A stretch of DNA of 64,000 bases from Pelagibius sp. (GTDB taxonomy: Bacteria > Pseudomonadota > Alphaproteobacteria > Kiloniellales > Kiloniellaceae), in NCBI GenBank assembly GCA_028280305.1, contig JANQMC010000082.1:62001-126000 (forward strand), written 5' to 3'. The translations under genes were made by a program, and so were the position numbers. The notes beneath the pieces were generated by a model, which worked only from the letters and a program-made list of their open reading frames with translations, searched no databases and was not told the DNA's origin. Below, in pieces: positions 9,159 to 17,218 of the stretch (position 1 is the first letter of the stretch; each line of letters starts with the position of its first letter).

Positions 9159-9365
9159 TTAGTCGTCGCTGAAGGCGCGGGGGTCGAAAGGCAGATCGTC
9201 GAGCGCGCGCTGCGACATCGCCTGCAGGTCCGGGTGCGACAGCGGGTCACGCCGCCAGGCCGCCTGCTGTGCAAGATGCAGGTCGCCCTGCTTGGCAAAG
9301 CGGGCCAGGAGGCCCGAAAGCGGGTTCTGCCAATGCTGCCAGAAAAGATCCAAATTCCAAACCAT
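9159..9365 (-). CDS. Small conserved-type protein divergent from a LysR gene
   Basis: This 68-residue ORF (82 if it starts at 9407) has a Trp/His-rich N-terminus (MVWNLDLFWQHWQNPLSG), a central helix (FAKQGDLHLAQQAAWRRDPLSHPDL) and an acidic C-terminus with MSQRALDDLPFDP. The pattern of a short helix followed by 'hP.l..M..ral.dlpf' resembles small uncharacterised alphaproteobacterial proteins encoded beside GcvA-type LysR regulators. It is divergent from the LysR at 9437 and shares its AT-rich promoter region. The start is uncertain: 9365 has only a weak AGG upstream. Confidence 0.55.
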   Translation of the reverse strand: MVWNLDLFWQHWQNPLSGLLARFAKQGDLHLAQQAAWRRDPLSHPDLQAMSQRALDDLPFDPRAFSDD

Positions 9366-9436
9366 GCCTATAGATATGGCGGGCTGGAATTTGAAAATCA
9401 CTCGCATTTTTTGCTATGGGACTATAGTTTTTCTAT

Positions 9437-10348
9437 ATGAAAGAACTGAACCAGCTACCCCTGAACGGGCTGCGCGCGGTGGAGGCCGCCGGACGTCTCG
9501 GCAGCCTGACGGCGGCGGCGGGTGAACTGGGCGTTTCCCTCGGTGCGGTCAGCCAGCAGGTGCTGAAGGCGGAAGCCCAGCTCGGCCAGCCGGTTTTCTT
9601 CCGCGCGCCCAAGGGCCTGCAGCCGACGCCTTTCGGCAGCCAAGTGCTCACCCATCTGAGCGCAGGCTTCCGTCATCTGGCGGCGGCGGCCGCCCTGGGC
9701 CGCGCCGCCGCCGTGAACACCCTGACCGTATCGGTGCCCCCGGTGCTGGCCGCGAAGTGGCTGGTGCCGCGCCTCAGCCGTTTTACCGAACGGGCCCCGG
9801 ACCTGAAGCTGCGGATCGATGCCTCGCCCGATCTTGCCGACCTCGATCATTCCGACATCGACGTCGCCATACGCATCGGCAAAGGCGACTGGCCCGGCGT
9901 CAAGGCCGCCCATCTGATCGACCAGGTGGTCTTTCCGGTCTGCAGCCCCGCCGTGGCCGGGACCCTGGCCAAGCCCGAAGACTTGGCGAAAGTCCCGGTT
10001 CTGCGGGACCACGGGTCGATGTTCACCTGGGAGGCCTGGCTGGCGCCGGAAGGGCTGAGCGGCCTCACGCTGACGGAGGGATCGGTCTATTCCGACGCCT
10101 CCCTCTGCCTGCAGGCCGCCATTGCCGGACAGGGAATTCTGCTGGCCTGGCCGACCCTGGCGGCCTATGCCATCGCCGACGGCCAGCTCGTCGCCCCTTT
10201 CCCCGGCCGGCACAAGACCGGCCTCGCCTACTGGCTGGCGACCTCCGCGCAGCGCCGGACGCCCGACAAGCTGAAGGTTTTCGAGGTCTGGCTGCGCGCG
10301 GAGTTCGAAGCCTTCGCCGAGGAGGACGAAAAACCGGCAGTGAAGTGA
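9437..10348 (+). CDS. LysR-family regulator, GcvA-like
   Basis: The 303-residue protein begins MKELNQLPLNGLRAVEAAGR, the opening typical of GcvA-like LysR regulators, then has the HTH GSLTAAAGELGVSLGAVSQQ (residues about 23-42) and an effector-binding domain from about 90. The family controls, for example, glycine cleavage genes or beta-lactamase genes. Here the only divergent gene is the small ORF at 9159, separated by an AT-rich region with ACTATAGT-like dyads just upstream of the ATG, suitable for autoregulation. The ATG lacks a strong Shine-Dalgarno sequence. Confidence 0.9.
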   Translation: MKELNQLPLNGLRAVEAAGRLGSLTAAAGELGVSLGAVSQQVLKAEAQLGQPVFFRAPKGLQPTPFGSQVLTHLSAGFRHLAAAAALGRAAAVNTLTVSVPPVLAAKWLVPRLSRFTERAPDLKLRIDASPDLADLDHSDIDVAIRIGKGDWPGVKAAHLIDQVVFPVCSPAVAGTLAKPEDLAKVPVLRDHGSMFTWEAWLAPEGLSGLTLTEGSVYSDASLCLQAAIAGQGILLAWPTLAAYAIADGQLVAPFPGRHKTGLAYWLATSAQRRTPDKLKVFEVWLRAEFEAFAEEDEKPAVK

Positions 10349-10453
10349 CCGCTCGCTGTTCTGGCCCTTCAGCCTGCCCGGCGGCCGCCGCAACGAAAAA
10401 AGCGCCCCCTTCACTGAAGGAGACGCTTTGACGCCGCGAAATCCGCGAGAAAC

Positions 10454-10528
10454 TGGAGCGGGCGATGAGATTCGAACTCACGACCCCAACCTTGGCAAGG
10501 TTGTGCTCTACCCCTGAGCTACGCCCGC
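10454..10528 (-). tRNA. tRNA-Gly (anticodon GCC), CCA encoded
   Basis: Read on the minus strand, the gene starts GCGGGCGTAGCTCAGGGGTA and folds as a cloverleaf: acceptor GCGGGCG/CGCCCGC, D arm AGCTC...GAGC, anticodon arm CAACC-TTGCCAA-GGTTG with anticodon GCC, and T arm GTGAG-TTCGAAT-CTCAT. The discriminator base is T and CCA is encoded at 10454-10456. It decodes GGC and GGU glycine codons. Confidence 0.97.
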
Positions 10529-10720
10529 ATCGGCGAAGCGCGGAGATACCGCCTTTCGCCGCGCTTTGCAAGTCCTGCTTTTGACTATCGGGACCGCCCC
10601 GACAACGGATTTCCCGCTTGCCCGACCTGCAAACCCAAGGCTATTAGCCATTTGCTACGCAAGGCTTAACGGCGGCGCCCTTTAAGGGACGCACCATCCG
10701 CTGCAGGACAGGAGAAAAAC

Positions 10721-11263
10721 ATGGCCGAGACCGGCACCCCGCAAAGCCCGAAGCAAAGTCCTGAGGCGGCCCTGCCGACGGCGCCCGAAAGCCTGCTGGC
10801 GCGGCTTGAGGCCCTGGGCATCGACGCCAAGACCGTCAGCCATCCGCCGGTTTTCACGGTCGAGGAGGCCAAGGCCCTGCGCGGCGAACTACCCGGCGCC
10901 CATATCAAGAACCTCTTCCTGCGCAACAAAAAGGGGGCCATGTGGCTGGTCACCTGTCTGGAGGACCGGGCCATCGACCTGAAGGATCTGGGCCGGCGGC
11001 TCGAAGCCGGGCGCTTTTCCTTCGGCAGCGCCGACCGGCTGATGACCTATCTCGGCATCCTGCCCGGCTCGGTCACGCCCTTTGCCGTGATCAACGACAA
11101 GCAACAGGCCGTCACCATGGTGCTCGACAGCGGCGTGATGGACCATGACCTGGTCAACTGCCACCCGCTGATGAACGACCGCACCACCGCGATCAGCCCG
11201 CAGGACCTGATCCGCTTTCTGGAAGCCGAAGATCATGCGCCGCAATTGATCGACCTGGGATAA
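10721..11263 (+). CDS. ProX/YbaK-family prolyl-tRNA synthetase-associated deacylase
   Basis: The 180-residue product carries one YbaK/EbsC (INS-like) domain from about residue 22. Diagnostic segments are SHPPVFTVEEAKALRGELPGAH, KNLFLRNKKGAMWLV and the nucleotide-pocket-like GSVTPFAVINDK. This matches the free-standing ProXp-ala/PrdX type that hydrolyses Ala-tRNA(Pro) in trans, correcting errors of prolyl-tRNA synthetase. The first 18 residues are a disordered Gln/Pro-rich leader. A GGACAGGAG sequence precedes the ATG. It is not in an obvious operon. Confidence 0.9.
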   Translation: MAETGTPQSPKQSPEAALPTAPESLLARLEALGIDAKTVSHPPVFTVEEAKALRGELPGAHIKNLFLRNKKGAMWLVTCLEDRAIDLKDLGRRLEAGRFSFGSADRLMTYLGILPGSVTPFAVINDKQQAVTMVLDSGVMDHDLVNCHPLMNDRTTAISPQDLIRFLEAEDHAPQLIDLG

Positions 11264-11477
11264 ACAATCGACCCGGGATCAGGGCAGGGGATAAGGACGC
11301 GGGAGAGGCCTGCGGCCAGGGAACGCGGCAGGTGGACTTGCCTATTGGGGGCAAAGCAGCCATTTATTGGACAGGATCAAGGGCTTTGAGGGCCTAACGG
11401 GCCTTCGCGCGGGGCTTTTCCGCGTAGAAGCCATCAATAACAATAGTTTCAACCAGCAGTTAAACGGAAAACCAAGC

Positions 11478-12413
11478 ATGGAACCGATCATCGGCGACGC
11501 AGCCGCCCCGGATATGGCGGGGGAAACGCCGGGCGACATCGTCAAAGACAGCTCTCAGCAGAGCTTCGCCCAGGACGTTATCGAGGCCTCAATGAATGTG
11601 CCCGTGATCGTCGACTTCTGGGCCCCCTGGTGCGGGCCCTGCAAGCAGCTGGGGCCGATGCTGGAAAGCGCCGTCAAGGCGGCGCGCGGCACCGTGCGCA
11701 TGGTGAAGATCAACATCGACGAGAACCAGCAGCTTGCCGGGCAGTTGCGCATCCAGTCGATCCCCACGGTTTACGCCTTCTTCCAGGGCCAGCCGGTGGA
11801 CGGATTCCAGGGCGCCCAGCCGGAGAGCGAGGTGAAGGCCTTCGTCGAGCGGCTGCGCCAGGCCGGTGAGGCCGGTAAGGGGCCGAGCCCCATCGAGCAG
11901 GCCATCGAGCAGGCCCAGGCGGCGCTGGAAGCCGGCGACGCCGGCGCGGCTTCGGCCCTGTTTTCCCAGGTCCTGCAGCACGACGCGGAAAATCCCGAGG
12001 CGCTGGCCGGCCTGCTGTCCTGCTATCTGGCGGCCGGCGACCTGGAAACCGCCCAGGAGATGTTCGAGGGCCTGACCGACGAACTGCGCCAGCACCCCGC
12101 TTTCGCCTCGGTCGCCGCACAGCTGGACATCCAGGCCCAGGCCGGCGATGCCGGCGAAATCCCCCAGCTCATGGAAAAGGTGGCCACAGACCACAACGAT
12201 CATCAGGCGCGTTTCGACCTCGCCATGGCCCTGCACGGCAGCGGACAGCAGCAGGCCGCCGCCGACGAGCTGTTGGAAATCATGCGCCGCGACCGCCAGT
12301 GGAACGACGACGGCGCCCGCAAACAGCTCCTGACTTTTTTTGAGGCCTGGGGCCCGACCGATCCGCTGACCATCGAAAACCGGCGGCGGCTCTCGTCGCT
12401 GCTGTTTTCCTAG
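11478..12413 (+). CDS. cnoX: CnoX-type chaperedoxin (thioredoxin domain plus TPR)
   Basis: The 311-residue protein has an N-terminal thioredoxin domain (about 25-135) with the active-site motif WCGPC at residues 51-55, and a C-terminal TPR-like helical region rich in Ala/Glu/Gln. This is the CnoX/YbbN architecture: a holdase that protects proteins from oxidative (bleach) stress and hands them to GroEL. In E. coli CnoX the CxxC is degenerate, while alphaproteobacterial forms such as that of Caulobacter keep an active CGPC, as here. Start: 11478 is favoured because the in-frame extension to 11367 has no homologous look. It lies 39 bases before the Lon-like gene. Confidence 0.9.
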   Translation: MEPIIGDAAAPDMAGETPGDIVKDSSQQSFAQDVIEASMNVPVIVDFWAPWCGPCKQLGPMLESAVKAARGTVRMVKINIDENQQLAGQLRIQSIPTVYAFFQGQPVDGFQGAQPESEVKAFVERLRQAGEAGKGPSPIEQAIEQAQAALEAGDAGAASALFSQVLQHDAENPEALAGLLSCYLAAGDLETAQEMFEGLTDELRQHPAFASVAAQLDIQAQAGDAGEIPQLMEKVATDHNDHQARFDLAMALHGSGQQQAAADELLEIMRRDRQWNDDGARKQLLTFFEAWGPTDPLTIENRRRLSSLLFS

Positions 12414-12452
12414 ACTGCCTGTTCCCAAGCCTTCGCCAGCACCCGGATACCC

Positions 12453-13112
12453 ATGAGCCGAACCGCCTTTGATCCCGCCTTCGACGACCTGCCCCAGGTG
12501 TTGCCGATCTTTCCGCTCGGCGGCGTGCTGCTGCTGCCCGGCGGACGCCTGCCGCTGAACATCTTCGAGCCGCGCTATCTGGCGATGTTCGACGATGCCA
12601 TGGCCAGCAACCGGCTGATCGGCATGGTGCAGCCGGTCGAGGACGGCAGCGACGGCGACGTGCCGAAGGTCTACGAAACCGGCTGCGCCGGACGCATCAC
12701 CTCGTTCAACGAAACCGACGACGGGCGCTATCTGGTGACCCTCTCCGGCCTCATCCGTTTCGACGTGGTGCGCGAACTGCCGAGCGACAGCTACCGGCGG
12801 GTGGAACCCGGCTTTGCACGCTTCCGCGACGACATGGACGAAGACACCGCCGCCATCGACCGCGAACGGCTGGTGAAGGTGCTGGGCGCCTATTTCGAAG
12901 CCAACGCCATCGAGGGCGACTGGGAAGCCATCGAAGAAACCGGGGATGAAAGGCTGGTCACCTCCCTCGCCATGATCTGCCCACTGGGCGCGCCGGAGAA
13001 GCAGGCGCTGCTGGAAGCCATGAGCCTGACCGAGCGGGCCGAGACCCTGACCGCCATCATGGAGATGGCGACCCACAGCGGCGACGGCGAAAGCGAAGCC
13101 AAGCCCCATTGA
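12453..13112 (+). CDS. Lon-substrate-binding-domain (LON N-terminal-like) protein
   Basis: The 219-residue product is a stand-alone Lon N-terminal (PUA-like) domain. It has the characteristic [29 protein letters not shown] opening (residues about 18-46), the [18 protein letters not shown] beta region and a helical C-terminal half. No ATPase or protease domain follows, so it is not Lon protease itself; such proteins are thought to act in substrate recognition, but their role is not settled. It sits in a tight run with cnoX upstream and the Trm112-like gene downstream. Confidence 0.93.
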   Translation: MSRTAFDPAFDDLPQVLPIFPLGGVLLLPGGRLPLNIFEPRYLAMFDDAMASNRLIGMVQPVEDGSDGDVPKVYETGCAGRITSFNETDDGRYLVTLSGLIRFDVVRELPSDSYRRVEPGFARFRDDMDEDTAAIDRERLVKVLGAYFEANAIEGDWEAIEETGDERLVTSLAMICPLGAPEKQALLEAMSLTERAETLTAIMEMATHSGDGESEAKPH

Positions 13113-13156
13113 GCAGCCATATGGGCGGCCACAGCAGAGAAGCGGAGCCGAACGCC

Positions 13157-13393
13157 ATGTCAGACAAACCCACCGACAACACCGCATCGAGTCAAGCGTC
13201 GGGCCAATCATCCGGTCATGGGGCGGTGGACCCCAAGTTGCTGGAGATTCTGGTCTGCCCCCTGACCAAGGCGCCGCTGGACTATGACTCCGAAGCCCAG
13301 GAACTGATCAGCCGCCAGGCCCGCCTGGCTTTCCCGATCCGCGACGGCATCCCCATCATGCTGGTCGACGAAGCCCGCAGGCTGGATGACTAG
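13157..13393 (+). CDS. Trm112/UPF0434-family small protein
   Basis: The 78-residue protein has a Ser/Gln-rich leader and a Trm112-like core, [18 protein letters not shown]... ending [18 protein letters not shown]. This core occurs in UPF0434 (YcaR) proteins. Canonical zinc-ribbon members carry two CxxC-like pairs, whereas only one cysteine (VCPLT) is kept here, as in the bacterial short form. Trm112 homologues stabilise methyltransferases. Start 13157 is chosen over a longer frame from 13109 because it begins right before the conserved part. Confidence 0.88.
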   Translation: MSDKPTDNTASSQASGQSSGHGAVDPKLLEILVCPLTKAPLDYDSEAQELISRQARLAFPIRDGIPIMLVDEARRLDD

Positions 13394-13468
13394 ATGTTGT
13401 TTGACTGACGTCGATACGGTTCCAGCCCGCTCCCCCTCCCGGCGCCGCAAAACGAAGTGAGAGCTAAC

Positions 13469-13861
13469 ATGGCGGTAGAAGAAGACAACGCGCAGGGTTT
13501 CGGTACCGAATACTGGCCGGAGGAAATCCGCTACGTCTCCGAAGACAAGGCGCTGGTGATCCGCTTCGACAGCGGCGAGACCTTCACCTATCCCGCCGAG
13601 TTCCTGCGTGTCGAGAGCCCCTCCGCCGAGGTTCAGGGCCACGGGCCCGGCCAGAAGACGACCGTGGCCGGGCGCCGCCACGTCGGCATCATGGACATCG
13701 AAGCGGTTGGCAACTATGCGGTCCGCATCAAGTTCGACGATCTGCACGACACCGGCATCTTTTCCTGGCAGTACCTGCACAAGCTCGGCCGCGAACAGGA
13801 TGACCTCTGGCAGGGTTATCTGAAGAGCCTCGAAACCAAAGGCCTCAGCCGCGATCCTTGA
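13469..13861 (+). CDS. DUF971-domain protein
   Basis: The 130-residue product is a stand-alone DUF971 domain, the N-terminal domain of gamma-butyrobetaine hydroxylase, with WPEEIRYVSEDKALVIRFDSGETFTYPAEFLRVESPSAEVQGHGP and the closing IFSWQYLHKLGREQDDLW. Small DUF971 proteins of this length are widespread in proteobacteria, near iron-sulfur carrier and ubiquinone genes, with no settled biochemical role. ATG 13469 is preferred over a GTG four codons upstream. It closes the cnoX run. Confidence 0.9.
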   Translation: MAVEEDNAQGFGTEYWPEEIRYVSEDKALVIRFDSGETFTYPAEFLRVESPSAEVQGHGPGQKTTVAGRRHVGIMDIEAVGNYAVRIKFDDLHDTGIFSWQYLHKLGREQDDLWQGYLKSLETKGLSRDP

Positions 13862-13908
13862 GTGTCTTTAAGCCTGTCGAGCCTGAGACTATCCTTCGAG
13901 ACAGCTCC

Positions 13909-14046
13909 TAGATCGGATCATGTTTTGACGGAACCACTGCGTGGTTTCGCGAAAACATGTGAATCCGATCGGCATCAAACAGTTAGAGCAGATTCACCGG
14001 GTTGGATGGATCGCGCACGCGATTCCATCAAACCCGGATCTGCTCT
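13909..14046. repeat. Interspersed palindromic repeat, modules A and B (copy 2)
   Basis: Module A (13909-13978) has the CTAGATCGGATCATG/CATGTGAATCCGATCG outer arms and inner AACCACTGCGTGGTT hairpin. Module B (13984-14046) starts TAGAGCAGATTCACCGGGTT and ends AACCCGGATCTGCTCT, with a GGATCGC...GCGATTCC centre. The pair is followed directly by a D-family repeat. Confidence 0.9.
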
Positions 14047-14047
14047 G

Positions 14048-14131
14048 GCGGGGCTTCCTCAGGATGAGGTTTCTCGCGATTAACTGATATGCCTCATGCT
14101 GAGGAGACTGCGCAGCGGTCGTCTCGAAGCA
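14048..14131. repeat. Interspersed palindromic repeat family D (copy 2, inverted order)
   Basis: The sequence GGGGCTTCCTCAGGATGAGG and, after a spacer, CCTCATGCTGAGGAGACTGCGCAGCGGTCGTCTCGAAGCAT are the same two halves as at 3800 but in reverse orientation. It fills the end of the gap before the racemase-family gene. Confidence 0.8.
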
Positions 14132-14144
14132 TGCTCAGGCAATG

Positions 14145-14813
14145 TCACCGCGCCGCCTGTTCGGCGATGTCGGCGAGATGCAGCGCTGCGCAGTCGACGG
14201 CTTCGAAGCCCGGGTCCTGACCCTCGAAGGCGAGGAAGAGATCGGTGCCGGCGAGCAGCACGGCTTCCGCGCCTTCGGCACAGAGTTCCCGGCCGCTATC
14301 GAAGAACACCTTGCGCTGCACTTCGGTGACGGCACCCGCGGTCGCCATCTCGACATAAGAATGATGTACAGCATCCAAGGAATCACCGGCCGGCTGCAGA
14401 ACCTTCAGTCCCGAGAGACAGCCGTACATGCCGGATTGCATGACCGTCTTGGTGCCGAGGATACCGACGGTCTTGTAGCCCGCCGCGCGCAGCCGCTTCG
14501 GCACCGAGGCCAGCAGGTCGATCACCGGCAGCGGCGAGACCGCCTTGAATTCCTCGATGCAGAAGTGTCCGGCGATGGAGGTCACCGCCACCGCCTCGCC
14601 CCCCGCCGCCGCGAGGCGCTGGGTGAGAGACCGGAAGATCGCCGCCTGCGCCGCGGTGTCCTCCGCCGCAAGATTGCCCAGCAGCGTCGAGACATCTGCA
14701 TGAACCAGCGTCAGGTCAAGCGCGACGCCCCTTGCCGCCGCCGCTTGGGTGAGTTCACGGTAGTAAAAGATGGTGGCGGCGGGGCCGATGCCGCCGATCA
14801 AACCGATATGCAT
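14145..14813 (-). CDS. Aspartate/glutamate racemase-family protein lacking catalytic cysteines
   Basis: The 222-residue product has the family fold: MHIGLIGGIGPAATIFYYRELT start, GILGTKTVMQSGMY in the middle, and LLAGTDLFLAFEG near the C-terminus. In active racemases the two catalytic cysteines lie in CNTAH and GCTEL motifs. Here the first site reads TSIAGH (Ser79 at the Cys place) and the second AGTDL (Gly189). Both Cys are thus missing, so PLP-independent two-base racemisation is unlikely; a lyase, isomerase or binding role is possible. ATG 14813 is chosen over a 35-residue upstream extension. It is divergent from the DddP-like gene about 220 bp away. Confidence 0.85.
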   Translation of the reverse strand: MHIGLIGGIGPAATIFYYRELTQAAAARGVALDLTLVHADVSTLLGNLAAEDTAAQAAIFRSLTQRLAAAGGEAVAVTSIAGHFCIEEFKAVSPLPVIDLLASVPKRLRAAGYKTVGILGTKTVMQSGMYGCLSGLKVLQPAGDSLDAVHHSYVEMATAGAVTEVQRKVFFDSGRELCAEGAEAVLLAGTDLFLAFEGQDPGFEAVDCAALHLADIAEQAAR

Positions 14814-15032
14814 GGACTGCGCTCCGCAAGGTGATCCCGGCGACGTCCGGCAGATTAAGAGCCGGCAGGTTAGGGCCCTGCCCGGCGCTTGCGCAACGGC
14901 GCAGATGTATCGGGACAATGCAGGATCACGGAAAAGCCTTTGTCATCTCCGCCATGGGCCGCGTCGCAGGCGGACAAGACGACCCCCGCCACCCTGGCAA
15001 GCTGAAGCGGAAACGGCGAGGGAAAAGCTGTC

Positions 15033-16295
15033 ATGACACCCGACGGGGAGAACAACGCCGCCATAAAAACCGACCTGATGGAAACCAGGGGCACGGTCGA
15101 TCGCTATGGGGTCGACCGGCCGGCGCTGCGCGCCTATCGCCTGGCGCGGTTGCGCGCCGAGCTGCGCCGCCACGACTACGCCGGCATTCTGCTCTACGAC
15201 CCGATCAACGTGCGCTATGCCTGCGACAGCCGCAACATGGCGGTCTGGTGCCTGCACAACGCGGTGCGCTATTGCTTTGTCGCCACCGATGGGCCGGTGG
15301 TGATCTTCGACTTTCACAACTGCGAACACCTCTCCGAGGATATCGAGGTGATCGACGAAATCAGACCTGGCACCTCCTGGTTCTACTTCGAGGCCGGGCC
15401 CCGCGCCGCCGAGCAGGCCAAGACCTGGGCGGCGGAGATCGCCGACCTGGTGTTCCGTCAAGGCGGCGGCAACCGGCGCCTCGCCGTCGACAAGTGCGAG
15501 CCGATGGGCGTCGCCGCGCTGCAGGCCCTGGGCATCACCATCCATGACGGCCAGGAGGTGACGGAGCTGGCCCGGGTGATCAAGGGCCCGGAGGAATTGA
15601 AGGCCATGGCGCGCGCCATCGCCGTCTGTCAAAACGCTGTCGGCGAAATGCGCCGCCGCCTGGAGCCGGGCATGACCGAGAACCAGCTCTGGGCCGTCAT
15701 GAACGAAGTGAACGCGGCCCAGGGCGGCGAGTGGATCGAGACCCGCTTGCTGAGCGCCGGGGGACGCACCAATCCCTGGTTCCGCGAATGCAGCGACAAC
15801 ATCATCAAGGCCGGCGACATCGTCAGCTTCGACACCGACCTGATCGGCCCCTACGGCTACTGCGCCGACATCTCCCGCACCTTCTTCTGCGGCGACGGCA
15901 GGCCGAGCGACGAACAGCGCCGGCTCTATCAACTCGCCTGCGAGCAGATCGAGACCAATACCGAACTGCTGAAGCCGGGGCTCGGCTTTCGCGAGCTGTC
16001 GGAGCGCGCCTGGACGCTGCCGCCCTCCTGCGCTGCCAACCGCTATTCCGTCGTGGTCCACGGCGTCGGCCTCTGCGACGAATACCCGGCGGTAAAGTAC
16101 GTCAAGGACTTCGCCCGCTCGGGCTACGACGGCGTCTTCCAGGCCGGCATGACGGTCTGCGTCGAAAGCTATATCGGCGAGGAAGGCGGCCACGAAGGCG
16201 TGAAGATGGAACAGCAGGTCCTGATCACCGAAAACGGCGCGCAACTGCTTTCCGACTTCCCCTATGAGGAGGCCCTGCTGAGCCGGGAGATCTGA
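15033..16295 (+). CDS. dddP: DddP-like M24-family enzyme (candidate DMSP lyase)
   Basis: The 420-residue protein has a creatinase-like N-domain and a pita-bread M24 C-domain. Metal-binding residues appear as D267 and D269 (FDTDLIG), D279 (CADISRT), H343, E378 and E393; D349 falls in HGVGLCDE. These match, with a constant offset of 28, the iron ligands D295, D297, D307, H371, E406, E421 and catalytic D377 that I recall for DddP of Ruegeria lacuscaerulensis. The segment GGEWIETRLLSAGGRTNPWF is also DddP-like. DddP cleaves dimethylsulfoniopropionate to dimethyl sulfide and acrylate in the cytoplasm. A proline/creatine-type hydrolase remains possible, because DddP arose from M24 peptidases. The start has a GAGGGA site upstream. 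Confidence 0.72.
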   Translation: MTPDGENNAAIKTDLMETRGTVDRYGVDRPALRAYRLARLRAELRRHDYAGILLYDPINVRYACDSRNMAVWCLHNAVRYCFVATDGPVVIFDFHNCEHLSEDIEVIDEIRPGTSWFYFEAGPRAAEQAKTWAAEIADLVFRQGGGNRRLAVDKCEPMGVAALQALGITIHDGQEVTELARVIKGPEELKAMARAIAVCQNAVGEMRRRLEPGMTENQLWAVMNEVNAAQGGEWIETRLLSAGGRTNPWFRECSDNIIKAGDIVSFDTDLIGPYGYCADISRTFFCGDGRPSDEQRRLYQLACEQIETNTELLKPGLGFRELSERAWTLPPSCAANRYSVVVHGVGLCDEYPAVKYVKDFARSGYDGVFQAGMTVCVESYIGEEGGHEGVKMEQQVLITENGAQLLSDFPYEEALLSREI

Positions 16296-16331
16296 AGGGC
16301 CTGGCAAGATCGCTCTTCGCGGCAGAGGAAA

Positions 16332-16468
16332 ACAAAAGCCCCCTCACCCTCCCGCTTCGCGGGCCCCTCCCTCTCCCACAAGGGGAGAGGGTAACAACAG
16401 ACTCCGCCACTCTTTCTGGTTCCCCCTCTCCCCTTGTGGGAGAGGGCCGGGGTGAGGGGGCTTTTGTT
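16332..16468. repeat. Palindromic repeat family E (copy 1)
   Basis: The outer arms ACAAAAGCCCCCTCACC and GGTGAGGGGGCTTTTGT are perfect inverted repeats. Inside are a CCCGCTTCGCGGG hairpin and a CCCTCTCCCACAAGGGG.../CCCCTTGTGGGAGAGGG pair. It may serve as a strong bidirectional terminator after the DddP-like gene. The second copy, at 17036, has the same orientation. Confidence 0.88.
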
Positions 16469-16622
16469 ATCAGCGCGACTGCCATGCGGAACGTCTGATA
16501 CCGCACTCAATCGATCCGCTCTCTAAAGGCAGGATTGAACTCGTTCATGGCATTGTCTTGTTTTCAATGTTCACTTATTGTTCTTTTCTGTGATCCAAGC
16601 CTGATAAAGCGAGGAAAGTGCA
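16469..16622 (+). promoter_or_regulatory. AT-richer leader and probable promoter region of the GFA gene
   Basis: This stretch is visibly richer in A+T than its surroundings (for example TTGTTTTCAATGTTCACTTATTGTTCTTTTCTG) and ends with GCGAGGAAAGTGCA just before the ATG, a good Shine-Dalgarno. No exact -35/-10 pair can be fixed with confidence. Confidence 0.4.
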
Positions 16623-17021
16623 ATGATCCATGGAAGCTGCTGCTGTGGAGCGGTGAAATTCGAGCTCTCGGCCGAACCATCGATGATGGGGACTTGTCAT
16701 TGCACGCGGTGCCGGAAGGTCGGTGCCAGCGCCATCGTCTTCGTCAGGAAAGAAGACCTGAAATGGATTCAAGGACGCGATCACGTCCAGCTCTTCGAGC
16801 CCGTCTCCCCTTACAAGTACGGCCGTTGCTTTTGCAAGATCTGCGGCACCGCTCTGGGTGAGATCCTGTCGGAGGCAGACAGTTTCCCGATTGCCGCCAA
16901 TGCGCTCGACAGCGAACTTTCTGTGCGGAACCAGTTCCACGAGTTCGTCGCGGAAAAACCGTCGTGGTACGAAATCTGTGACGATGCAAAACAGTTCGAC
17001 AGGCATCCCGTCACCGCGTGA
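16623..17021 (+). CDS. GFA-family (glutathione-dependent formaldehyde-activating-like) zinc protein
   Basis: The 132-residue product has the GFA fold signature: SCCCGAVKFEL at the start, CHCTRCRK around residue 25, and CFCKICGTALGE around 70, giving the two zinc sites of the family. The founding member was proposed to help form S-hydroxymethylglutathione, but the activity of most members, including this one, is unproven. Its G+C content is lower than that of neighbouring genes, and it is bracketed exactly by two copies of the E repeat, suggesting it arrived, or moves, as a unit. Confidence 0.92.
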   Translation: MIHGSCCCGAVKFELSAEPSMMGTCHCTRCRKVGASAIVFVRKEDLKWIQGRDHVQLFEPVSPYKYGRCFCKICGTALGEILSEADSFPIAANALDSELSVRNQFHEFVAEKPSWYEICDDAKQFDRHPVTA

Positions 17022-17035
17022 CTTTTGCTCACACA

Positions 17036-17170
17036 ACAAAAGCCCCCTCACCCTCCCGCTGCGCGGGCCCCTCCCTCTCCCACGAGGGGAGAGGGTAGCA
17101 ACAGACACCGGCATCGTTTTTAGTTCCCCCTCTCCCCTCGTGGGAGAGGGCCGGGGTGAGGGGGTTTTGT
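17036..17170. repeat. Palindromic repeat family E (copy 2)
   Basis: Same structure as the copy at 16332: outer arms ACAAAAGCCCCCTCACC and GGTGAGGGGGTTTTGT, central CCCGCTGCGCGGG. The inner stem reads CCCACGAGG/CCTCGTGGG where copy 1 has CCCACAAGG/CCTTGTGGG, a compensatory change that preserves pairing. Confidence 0.88.
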
Positions 17171-17218
17171 TTCGATCTCTACGGCAACCATACTTCGTGG
17201 GAGACCGTAGTATGACCG

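Noticed and set aside
11589-13211. 540-residue minus-strand frame across cnoX and the Lon-like gene
   Set aside because: It spans two unrelated genes with intact motifs on the other strand, so it is an antisense artefact.
16332-17170. CRISPR-like direct repeats
   Set aside because: Only two copies with a gene between them; long palindromes, no regular spacers and no cas genes.
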